Notes under the pieces: generated by a model
The model's input: the letters and a program-made list of their open reading frames with translations, nothing else
Databases searched by the model: none
What the model was told of the DNA's origin: nothing
Shown: positions 1 to 10,358 of the stretch, piece after piece
Position numbering within the stretch: position 1 is the first letter of the stretch
Layout of the letters: each line of letters starts with the position of its first letter
Program-made: the position numbers and the translations under genes
From: Nelumbo lutea
Lineage: Eukaryota > Streptophyta > Magnoliopsida > Proteales > Nelumbonaceae
Reading direction: 5' to 3'
DNA: 64,000 bases
Assembly (NCBI GenBank): GCA_022828595.1
Contig: JAKGHH010000005.1
Span: 30,578,193 to 30,642,192, forward strand

Positions 1-207
1 CTAGGACCTAAAACCTGTGGTTATATATTTATTGGCTATGCACAAAACGACGTAGCTTACAGATTTCTTGTAATTAAAACAATAAAGAATGTTGTAGAAT
101 ACAATACAATAATTAAGTTCCGAGATGTAGAATTCTTTGAGAATATACTCCCATTGAAAAATGAAGTAATAAATAAGGAACCACCCCATGTCTTTAATAG
201 AAACTAA
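1..207 (+). pseudogene. Copia pol fragment downstream of the integrase core
   Basis: Frame 1 is open from base 1 to the TAA at 205-207 and reads GYIFIGYAQNDVAYRFL, then a stretch ending in RDVEFFEN. In Copia polyproteins this segment follows the integrase core (consensus like FIGY..xSxAYRFL ... SRDAxFFEN). It is a partial piece cut by the window edge. After the stop the frame becomes unreadable until the RT region near base 478. Confidence 0.8.
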
Positions 208-578
208 GAACAAGAGTTAAATGCAAAAGATGAAAGTACTTAGTCAAGAAAATATTGATTCTAGTAATTAAGAACCAGATTAAAGGAGAAATAAAAGACA
301 AAGGAAAGAAACAAAATTGGGGTGATGGAATGTTCACATTTCTTGTGGACAATGGCTTAATAACCTATTAAGAAGCCATAACCTCCCTTAATGCAGTATT
401 TTGGAAAAGAATGCATAAAAAGTGAAATATACTCTTTGATCACTACTCACAATTTGGAATTAGTGGATCTTCCACTTGGACTAAGGCATTAGACTGTAAA
501 TGGATATTTAAGAAGTTAAAGGCAGATGGTACAATAAATAAATTTAAAGCTAGAGTAGTTGCTGAAGGTTTTAAACAA

Positions 579-601
579 TATATATATATATATATATATA
601 T
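579..601. repeat. (TA)n microsatellite
   Basis: A run of about eleven TA dinucleotides sits inside the decayed Copia reverse transcriptase, just after the KARVVAEGFKQ block, and shifts the reading frame. Confidence 0.95.
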
Positions 602-1222
602 TTTGATTACTTTAACACATATTCCCCATTTGCAAGGTTAACTATAATTAGAGTCTTGTTTGCTATAGCATCCAAACACAAACTTGTGGTTCACCAAATG
701 GATGTAAAACATAACTTTCTTAAATGGAAAATTAGAAGAATAAATTTATATTAAATAACCTAAAGTTTTCATAGTACCAGGACAAGAAAACAAAGTGTGC
801 AAATTAATCAAGTCTTTGTATACCTTAAAACAAGATCCAAAACAATGGCATAAAAAGTTTGATAATGCATTAATAACAAATGGATATAACAAAAATGATT
901 CCGATAGATACGTCTATATCAAGTTTATGAATGATAAAGGAGTCATGATCTGTTAGTATAGCAAAACAGTTCTTAATGTCTATATTTGACACCAGAAACA
1001 TGGGTGAGGCTGATGTAATCCTGGGGATTAAAATCTATAAAAAAGGAAATTTCATTTCCTTCCAATCACACTATGTAGAAACTTTATTTACAAAGGTTGG
1101 ACATTATGATTATAAACCTATTAAGACATCATTTGACTGTAGTGTTTACTTAAGAAAACATGTAAGGGAACTTGTTTCACAAAAGGAGTATGCAAACATA
1201 ATTGGTTTTGTGTCCTACTTAA

Positions 1223-1340
1223 GGCTCAATTTGAAAGAGTACAAATACAAAGATATATAATACAAATACATGTAAAACAATACAACATACAAGGTTTTGC
1301 ACCCTACATATTTGTATTTGTACTCCTTCCAAACTAAGCC
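1223..1340. mobile_element. Tourist-like MITE (118 bp), copy 1
   Basis: The ends are imperfect inverted repeats: left GGCTCAATTTGAAAGAGTAC, right end reverse-complementing to GGCTTAGTTTGGAAGGAGTA, both continuing into an ACAAATACAAA motif. It splits the Copia RT codons between a YL block and a MNCTRP block, so the empty site can be inferred as CTTAATGAATTG. Flanks TAA (left) and AAA (right) fit a 3-bp TWA duplication with one later change, as in PIF/Harbinger (Tourist) MITEs. A second copy lies at about 5367-5485. Confidence 0.75.
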
Positions 1341-2492
1341 AAATGAATTGCACAAGACCGAATATAGCAATATCTGTAGAAAAACTAAGTCAACATACTC
1401 ATAATCCTATATATGAACACTAGGCAGCTCTAGTATTATTAAAATATTTAAAAGGACCATAAACCATGGTTTATATTACTCAAGTATTCCTTTTATTTTA
1501 GAAGACTTTTTTATGCAAATTGGATTATAGGTTCAAAGGATAGTACTTCCATCAATGGATATGTCTTTATCCTAGGAGGTGGAGCAGTATCGTAGAAATC
1601 AGTAAAACAATTCTGTAATACATGTTCGACAATAAAGGCCAAATTCATTGCATTAAAATTGATAGGGTCTAAGGAATAGTGGCTAAGGAACCTATTGATA
1701 GATATACCATTTTTGCCACGACCAGTTCCATCTATATCTCTCCATTGTGACAATCAAGCAGCGATAGTCAGAACAAATAATAAAACTTATAATAGTAAGA
1801 GAAGACACTTCTACCTAAAACACAACTTCATAAAACAATACCTTAATGAAAACACAATCACTTTGGATTTTGTAAGGTTTGAAAAGAACACTGATGATTT
1901 ATTAACTAAACCACAAACTTCTAAGGTGGTTAATGAGGCATCAGTAGGAATGGGGTTGAGGCCTGTTACATAAGCCATTGTTGATGGACACTCAACCTAT
2001 GTGAAAGGAGATCCCTGGAATTAGGTTTAATGGGTAAGAACGAATCACTGGTTGGGAAAGCACTATCAATTTGTACCCCGTTATAAATGCCGAAGATAGT
2101 GCTCACTACAGAATGAGAAGGGTGAGTCTAAGATTTTTAATCGGTTAAGAACGATATGTGCAGTGTAGTTAAAAAACCGACCTAAGTGAGTGTGAAGTAT
2201 GGCCACGTTTATAATAACTCTGAGGGTTAACTCTCTAAAACACTCATGATTCCAAAGAGGGAATAATGCTGAAATATTCCAAAATAAAAGAATCACTAAG
2301 GAATGGTGAATTGAGTTGGATAGTATATTAGTTAGTTATGACAAAAGAAAGGTTGAAGGAGTGTGACTCTACCCATACACTTTAAAATAATTTGTTAGAC
2401 CTAAGTGTTGATTGAAGTAAAAAAGACATCACCATGAATACTTATTTCACAACGATGCTTAGGTTATCTGGTTATTCTTGTAATTTTGAATC

Positions 2493-3190
2493 TTGTGGGG
2501 AATTATTGGAGGGAGATTCAAAATTTCAAGAATCTCATCTCTCTCCTCTTTGCCTTTTTTGTTTTTTTTTTCTTTTCTCTCTTCTCCACTCTTGTATTTA
2601 GGTAAAGAGCTCTTGTCCCACATTGTTTGGAAAAGAGATAAAGTTGAGTACATTAGTAATCTTGCTTCCTTTATGGTTAGAGACAATAGGAGGAAAGCAC
2701 TGTATATCATTATCGCTACATGCATGTGAGGGGGGGGGTTTAGGGAGTGCTTTTCATACACACATGCATTGTGCCGAGCCAGGCGTGGATACGGGTGCAC
2801 ATGTGGGCCACACTCTATCATTTTTCTTTTACTATTTTGTTTGTAATTGATTTGACCATTTAAATTTTAATTTTCTTTGTTAAACGTTTTCTTCTTTGTG
2901 CCTCTTCCTCTTTGCGTCTCTTTGAATAGGTGCACTGTTTTAAAGAGACACATCACTCTATCTACGATATGTTCGGGTGATCGAAAGCTCTCTATAAATA
3001 CTGTTGTTCTACCCAGTAATAGAAAATAGTGAACAAAACACAATTTCTTCTTTATAAGTCGTCCATATTTAAGTGATTTGTAGAGGTTTAATAAACAAGT
3101 GAACATCTACTAGTAGCCCATGAGTTATTTTATCTTAGTATCCGATTTACATTTACCTGATTGCACTGGGAGCAAATATGATTTTAAGGA
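2493..3190 (+). mobile_element. Probable 3' LTR of the degenerate Copia element
   Basis: About 520 bases after the RNase H stop comes a purine-rich tract (TTGTGGGGAATTATTGGAGG), which in Copia elements marks the polypurine tract and LTR start. Inside the following region CTCTATAAATACTG (near 2990) is a good TATA box on the + strand, as expected of an LTR promoter. It also holds a long pyrimidine stretch near 2540-2590 and a G9 run near 2728. The right border is uncertain and no second LTR is in the window for comparison. Confidence 0.5.
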
Positions 3191-4057
3191 GAATGACCAA
3201 GTGGCACAACACAACCCTCCTTTCCTCTACAAATTTACAACATTGTCATATTTTGGTCTGAAAAACATTCACCAATAAATTCCATTATGCCTTCTATTTA
3301 TTATTTGTACAACATTGAGAAGCCAACCAAGACTGACCCACCTAACAACAGATCCTCCACCCAAGGCCGTAAAGCCCGATAAAATAGCATACAGCGATTC
3401 CACGACCAGATGAAGTAGTCCCAATTGCAGAACATGTAGGACCACAACGAAAAATACCCCTAAGCCTATGAAATCACCAATATCTGACCCACCACAAACT
3501 AAAACTAGTATAAATTCAGTGTGTAGTGAGATGGCCTATGGGATGTTTCTCAGAGTTAGGGATTGGAGGAGAGAAGAAAATAGGAGATCAAAATAAAATT
3601 AAAGAAGTGAATTTAACCGTAAGGATATTTTTACCTTCCATGTCCAGAACCGGGTTCCAACTACTAATGCCAGTTAACATTAGAAAAAAGATGCGAAGAG
3701 GTCCAATCGCGAAGTTAATCAAAGGGGGTTATATTTAAGGGATGTGATGTTTATTAGAACATCATCCAACTGCAAGATTAAATGGTAATATGATGGCTTT
3801 TGATACCGATCTTATGGTTGGTACATTCCCTTAGGAAAAAGACCCGTTGTTGAATTGACATTGCCACCCACCGTAGAAATACAAATTTGCATTGCATCAA
3901 TTCTACATTGCTACCTGCTGATAGCTACACAGTATTTTTGCGCCCTCACGTCTCACCAAAGTCACCAACAGGTATATATAGTGAATGAAATTTCCATGCA
4001 GACCAAGAATAACCCAACCCTGATAAACAATTCTCTCTCCCTGATACACACATCTTG
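3191..4057. other. Spacer and probable 3' UTR of the LAX2-like gene
   Basis: No convincing coding sequence on either strand. The part next to 4058 should be 3' UTR of the minus-strand gene. Two minus-strand AATAAA motifs are candidate poly(A) signals, at 3755-3750 and 3302-3297. Confidence 0.4.
3750..3755 (-). terminator. Candidate poly(A) signal of the LAX2-like gene
   Basis: TTTATT on + reads AATAAA on the minus strand, about 300 nt after the stop codon at 4058-4060. This is a typical plant 3' UTR length. A second AATAAA at 3302-3297 is an alternative. Motif only. Confidence 0.3.
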
Positions 4058-4255
4058 CTATTGACCGAAGGAATTGATTAATTTCTGGTACTCCAGGGAA
4101 CAACACTTTCTATAATGCAAACACATTAAATAGTTGTGAGATTTTTCTTTCATGGGCGCCACTTCATCTAAAAATTTAGGGAGCCATACAATATCTCGAA
4201 CGCTCTTCAACGTTTGTGAATGCAGCAAATCCAGCCCAGCACATGAGATCTCTAT
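4058..4255 (-). CDS. LAX2-like: LAX2-like exon 4, C-terminal half of the RAWUL domain
   Basis: A GGTGGCAG acceptor at 4263-4256 opens a frame reading IEISCAGLDLLHS, QTLKSVRDIVWLPKFL, HNYLMCLHYRKCCS and ending in TAG at 4060-4058 (66 codons with stop). In phase it completes the TNEAE end of exon 3 to E-IEISC, as the family requires. It lies 6,853 nt from exon 3, so gene finders could miss it. No other candidate for the last exon was found between 4256 and 11108. Confidence 0.85.
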   Translation of the reverse strand: MEISCAGLDLLHSQTLKSVRDIVWLPKFLDEVAPMKEKSHNYLMCLHYRKCCSLEYQKLINSFGQ

Positions 4256-7200
4256 CTGCCACCAGGGGTGAAATAACAATTCAATTGATGAGGAAATTTG
4301 TCTCAGAGCTTAATACAAGAATAATCCATGAAATATTAATGGGAGGTTAGTTTCGATCTTAGTAGAAAAAAAGGACAATTGGGAAATGTTTGATAATGTC
4401 TTTTGATGGATAGAGTAATCAACTAATAAAATAAAAATATTCAAATGTTATAATAATCAACTCAATTTCAGTTCCAGTCACGCATTAAGAAGCTCAAAAT
4501 CATCCTCACAATTTATTTGTCCAGAGACAAAGCAACAAGTCATTCAACTCAACCACTACAGCTGTTACCAAACTACTACTTAGAAACATGATATTGTATG
4601 TCCAGTGAAAATATTGGCTATTAAATAGATTTACAATAAATTTTTTCAACATAAAATCATATTATGGCAGATTAATTGCTACTAAATTCCTGTTTCTACA
4701 TTTCCATCAAGTTGTGTTTGGTTCCACTGTGCATTTATTTGCACTGATGCAAAACCATGGCAGTACGTGCAAATGATTTTAGTGCAAATTATAATTTATA
4801 TTTATTTCAAATTTTACCTCATTTTGTTTGATTTTGCACTACCAATGAATTAAAGCAAGACTCAAACCAAAATAATGTAACACCACAACAAAATTAAACC
4901 AAATTTTGCATTATTTTCATTTACACTCCTCCGAAAGGTTCAAAGTATTGATATCAGGATGGTATGTATCGTATCGGGGCCTTCCCGATAGGCCCCTACA
5001 AGGGGTGTTTCAGGTGGGCAAGTGGTTCAGGGGGTAGACCAGCCTTAAACCAACCCCTCTGAACCGTACAGGCCGATATGCCCTACCCTATATCTATACT
5101 TTGAACCTTGATTCCATGCATTTATGCTAGTGAAAATAAAATTGCACTGCCACCAAACACAGCCTTATGGTTAATTAAGAGTGCGATTTGAGTCGGGTTG
5201 AGTATGGAGTTCGTAAATTTCCCAATGGGCCAGAGCCCTATGTTCACCATGTCGAAGGATCAATTGAACTTCTAGGGTAAGCATGCTCATTTGATTCTAC
5301 TAACTCCAGTTAAGGTTCCAAGTTTCAATAAGATACCCTGTATCGGGTATATAATATCATATTGACAGCTCACGGTGGAAGGAAAACAAATACAAATATG
5401 TAGAACGAAAAACCTTATATTTTCTATTATTTTGCATTAATTTGTACTCAAAATATTTGTATTTGTATTCCTTCCAAACTAAGCCTAATTTGAACCCCAT
5501 AAAATATGAATTAAGAAAAAATAAAAAAATAGAAACCTCGATTGTAGCACAGGAAATTTTTTATGATCACATGGTGACAGGAAGGACCGAATGACCAATG
5601 GAGGAAGCGCTTTGAAATATAAAAAGAAAACAAATAGTGATATACATTATTTAATTACTCACATTCTAGTTGAAAATTTTATTAAAACAATTTAGGCACG
5701 TGCATGTGCAATACAGAAATGTGAGGAAGAAATTGTGTTAAGTTAAAAAACAGTGATTTACACACTTGTGGATTTTATACAAAAGCAAGGAGCAAAAGCA
5801 ATGTCAGAACAATTAAACAGATATATAGAATTTGTGAGTCTTAACAATAGATTATAATGAAATGCAAGTCAGACAGTAAAAATGAGGCCAACGAATGAAT
5901 AGGTTGTAGACAACTTCACTTGACTAAAGCCTGATTCCTTTTGTTGCGTGTGTTGCCTTGCTGCCCGATTCTTTTTTTCGTGAGTTAGGGTTGATTGTAG
6001 TTATATTTTCTTTCAATATACTCTTTTTTTATTAAATACAAAAGAAATAAAGGCAGTTTGACCCAAGGTTCAACTGTCTTGGGTTTATCGGGGTTTTGAC
6101 CGGTTCAGGAGTGGAAAAGCCTTAAACCGGCCCCACTGAACAGAATTTGAAAAAAGAAATATAAAAAAAAAAACTATCGATACTGTCTGATATCGGCAAA
6201 CATGTATCCTAATGAGAACTTCCCAATACACCCCTACAAAGGGTGTATCAGGGTTTTGACCCATTCAGGGGTGAACTTAAACTGGCCCCTCTGAACCAAA
6301 TTAAAAAAAAATAAAAAGAAAACTAAGAATACTGCCTGATACACCTCTACCAGAATATCGGGCATATCGATATTTTGAATCTTGTTTTGACATTGAACAG
6401 AAGGTTCGACAAAAGTGAACTTCATTTGTAAGTGGATTATAGCCGAGCCAAATATTTATCCGAGAATGGCTCAGTTGAAATGACGAGGCTTGAGTTTGAG
6501 CTTGACAATGCAACAAGTTTCATATAAAAATAAAAAATTAATTCATTATTATACATATAAAATTTTAAAAATATTAACTACCGAAATTAGCAAACACGAC
6601 TATATATAGGGTTCAAGCTTAACTCAAATCAAGGTTAACTCATAAAAAAACTATTCAAAATGGAGTTATTGAAAATGCTTATGCAGCATCTGAATAAACA
6701 AAATATTTTGATTTTCTTCTAGTTATTTTATTTGCTCTTTGGTTAGAATAAGAAACCGGATAACGGCAAGAAACATACAAGTTCTTTCACCTATGTGAAT
6801 AATTTCCCGTCATAAGATTTTGATTTTAACAAAAAAATAAAAAAACGAGAAAAAAGAAAAGAGAGAAAAGAGAAACATTTAGTCACTAATGCATTTAAGA
6901 CAAATTTCCTCCAAGTACAAAATGACAGATTTGCTGGAAATTAGTAAGACAGCTTTAACAGAATTTCACCTTTTCCTCGTGTTCTTCCTCGGTAAAGTTT
7001 ATTTGTTCGATAGATTTCCTGTATCATAGAATGATCGAATATGCTACATCTAGAAACCAAACGGGAAAATTCTTATTTTCCATCTTTTGACAGAGTAGTC
7101 AAATTACTTTTTTCCTCTATTTTCTTCCTTCTTTTTTCTTTCTTTGTCTTCTGTTTTATGACAGCGAGGTCATACTCAAAATGATTACTCTTCTGTATCA

Positions 7201-10200
7201 ACTGTTCATCTGTCCATTACATTTACGTTCAGTGAAAGGAAATTGTCAGGAATAAATTGTCGCCAGAACACTGGCAATTTGTCTTCATTTGCAAAGCAAC
7301 TGATAATTTTTCCTCTTTTTTTCTTCTTTTTTTTGGTTTACCTTTTTCCAACAAGCATCATTTTACAAAAAATGTCGATATATAGCAAAGGTACGTAAAT
7401 TATTTTCCATAAGAATGGGAGAAAACTCGTTGTCAAGGCTGTGTTTGGCTTGAAAGAAAACCCAGGGAATGAAAGGGATAGATAGAAAAACCCTTACAAA
7501 CCTTGTATAGGTTTCCCTGCCTTTCCCTTCCTTTTCCTACTTTTTCTTTTAAACCAAACACTGTAAAAATCTCTAAAATTCTCTTCAGACACATTTTGAT
7601 GCACATGCTAAGGGTTGAATAGTTAACTAATCTATTATTGTATTGTGTTGCAAAGCTTTCCTATTGGTTTCCATGTTAAAAATTAGACCCTAATTAATGG
7701 AGAATCCCACTCTCTTTTTTTTTTTTTCTTTTTTTCCTGCTTTCAATGATTTTAGTCTTTATACATTTTCTTTCATATCAGTGTATATTACAACTTAAAT
7801 ACAATTATTTTTCATCTCATTTGATCACCTCTAATCAACCCCTCTTAACAGAGTCATAAGATGTTTCCATCAACTCCATGTCCAGTTCACTGATTCCAGC
7901 TTCTTTTGTCTACTTTTTTAATATGGGGACCTTACTTACATCAGACAAGTTTCTCCAAGACAGAAAAAGCCACCATGGGGCATTAATTTATTTATAAGCA
8001 GCTCAGTATCTCTTAGGCTGCATTTGGCATTCCTTATTTTAAGGACTTATCTCCTTTTTGCAGTTAAAACACCCCTAATGAACAATGAATTTTTAACTGC
8101 AGAAAGGAGATAAGTCCTTCAAATAAGGAATGCCAAATGAAGCCTTAGTATATCAAGCACGCGGTAGCTAAGAACTGATCTATGCTTGAACAGCATTGCT
8201 CCTGAGTTTCTTTAGGTTTTATAAAATTCTAAAAACTGCGGTTTGTACAAGCTCCACTTCATCTTAAACTTTATTATTACAATATGATCAAAGCATTCTG
8301 CTACATGTTTGGACCAAAGCCAAAGGCACAAACACAGAAGCATTTTATTCATGAACATACTCATAGGGTGATCTCCACTGTCACAAAAAGAACATCCTAG
8401 TGTTTGGTTTTGACATTTTCTGTATAGTTTAATCATGCCACTTCCTGTTATCTTCACAATGACTGTTGGTAGTACTCATATTATTTACATTTATTTTCTT
8501 TTTATATTTATATACTATATAAATGTTTAGTTAGATCATGGAAAATTCTCGTTTCTAAGCAATTTCTTTCAAGACTCTCTTGATATATATCTTTTTATTT
8601 TATGGTTTCTATATATCCAGTAACATAATTCAAAAGTTCTATAACATGAAAATACATTCCTAAACTATACCCTTCAAAGCCAATAGGGATAATAGATACT
8701 TCTGAGGTTCATTTAAGATCACAAATTTTAATAATGTGGAAAAGTAGTTACTGAATATTCAGATAATAACCAAGTAGCGTCACATTTTCCTTGATACTCG
8801 GGGCATATCAGCCGGTATTGGTACTTTTTTTTAGGTTTTATTTATTTATTTTTCTAAACTGGTTCAGAGGGGTTGGTTTAAGTCCCAACTACCCTCTGAA
8901 CCAGTGTCTGACCCAATACAACCCCTGGAGGGGCATATCGAAAAGCCATCAGCACAATACATATCGGTTGATACGGGCCAATACGTATCGATACTTTGAA
9001 CCTTGGTTAGGTCAAAAAAATATTTATGCCATTTCAAAAGTTCTCACAACTAGTACCGTCTTGAGAAAACTAAATTAAATTATTATAAAACAAAATAGTC
9101 AGTTTGAGGCCAATAATTCCATACCGCGCCTAGGTGAATCTAAGGGACTCATAGAATTTTGACAACTAGGTAAATGAAACATATGTACATGCATGAGAAA
9201 ACCCAATTCAGGTTATTATATAAACAATGAATACTATATGGAAATTATTAATACTATATATATGGACAAGTGATGAAAACTTGGTTAAGCAGTCTGTTGA
9301 AAGAAACAACTTGTTAAGATGAGCAACTAGACAGAACCTTCTTAAAAGAAACCAGGTTATCATCATAATGGTAGTAATTAACATTAAGGATTATAAAGGA
9401 TAGAATTGGAATAATAAGTAAAACAAAAAAATAAAATGCCAAGAACAAGGATGGAAAGGAGTACTATCTAATAGGAAGAGTGAACAAAAAGTAAACAATA
9501 AACACGCTCTAACACTATTAAATATCTCACTTGGAAACATAAGCCTACTTTCTTTGGACCAAACACAGCAGATTTATGGAGATTAAAAAAATAGAAAGCC
9601 AACTAGGAATACCAACTTAATTTATGTCATTCTAATTCTAATAAAAAAATGGAATTAGATATGGAGAAATAGAAAGAGTATAAGACTATGAACCTAATTT
9701 AAATATTATATAGTAGCAATGCTACTTTGAAAATTTCTAGAGTTTTATACTCTTTCTAAATTCTAGACCTAACCAACTATTCAAAAATGTGAATGTCCAA
9801 CCTGAGGAGTCCCAATGAGAACTAAATGGCCAGAATACATGATTAGATAAGAGTCAGAAGGCTCAAACTAAATATTTTAAAAGCCAGACAGATAAATTGA
9901 GTGTTGCAATTATAGGTAGAACCCAGGTCTCTCCATGGTTAGATTGGTCGGACCCCTTTTATCCATCAAATGTTTCTGAGTAACAATTAACGGTACGTAT
10001 CAATAAGGAAAGCCAAATAGAACAAAAATTCATAAAACAAACTTGGTGGTTAACTGGTGGAAATCTCATGTTTTTACTCTTCAAACCAGGGTTTGAATCT
10101 TATAGCTTTGCCTTTGGTATACAAATATACAATTGATACGCACGCTTAAGAAATATTAAAAACGCCAGTTCTCAAAATTTTATGGATTTTTTGAGAAAAT

Positions 10201-10314
10201 GATGCTTCAACAGGAACCAAACTCATGCAAAAGACTGAGCTGTAGGTATTAGATGAAGCTCTTCCTCAGAATCATTCATTACAGTAAAAGTTTCTGCAAC
10301 CCTTCTACCCCAGT

Positions 10315-10358
<44 letters not shown>

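Larger units (their letters stand above)
478..1973 (+). pseudogene. Copia reverse transcriptase and RNase H remnant
   Basis: From about 478 the + strand encodes a WTKALDCKWIFKKLKADG-type RT start, broken by a TA microsatellite at 579-601. It resumes with YSPFARLTIIRVLFAIAS and MDVK, then SLYTLKQDPKQWHKKF, and after a gap GEADVILGIKI (976-1260 frame). The segment that should hold the catalytic YVDD box, between KGVMIC and the GEADVILG block, is missing. A MITE at 1223-1340 splits the following block, which resumes as MNCTRPNIAIS. RNase H (1695-1973) is recognisable by SISLHCDNQAAI, KRRHFYLKHNFI and DDLLTKP. Enzymatically dead. Confidence 0.85.
1..3190 (+). mobile_element. Degenerate Copia-type LTR retrotransposon, 5' part outside the window
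   Basis: Reading + across the first 2 kb gives Copia pol pieces in the correct order: the segment after the integrase core, reverse transcriptase, then RNase H, followed by a purine-rich tract and an LTR-like region. Frameshifts, stops, a TA microsatellite and a MITE interrupt the coding parts, so the copy is dead. The 5' LTR, gag and the integrase core would lie before base 1. The right limit is approximate because no target-site duplication can be paired within the window. The order of domains (integrase before RT) is what separates Copia from Gypsy. Confidence 0.85.

Noticed and set aside
2459..2850. Overlapping frames on both strands in the Copia LTR
   Set aside because: Low-complexity pyrimidine and purine tracts in an LTR; no family resemblance.
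8212..8457. 81-codon minus frame in intron 3
   Set aside because: No recognisable motif, compositionally poor, inside a spliced-out region.
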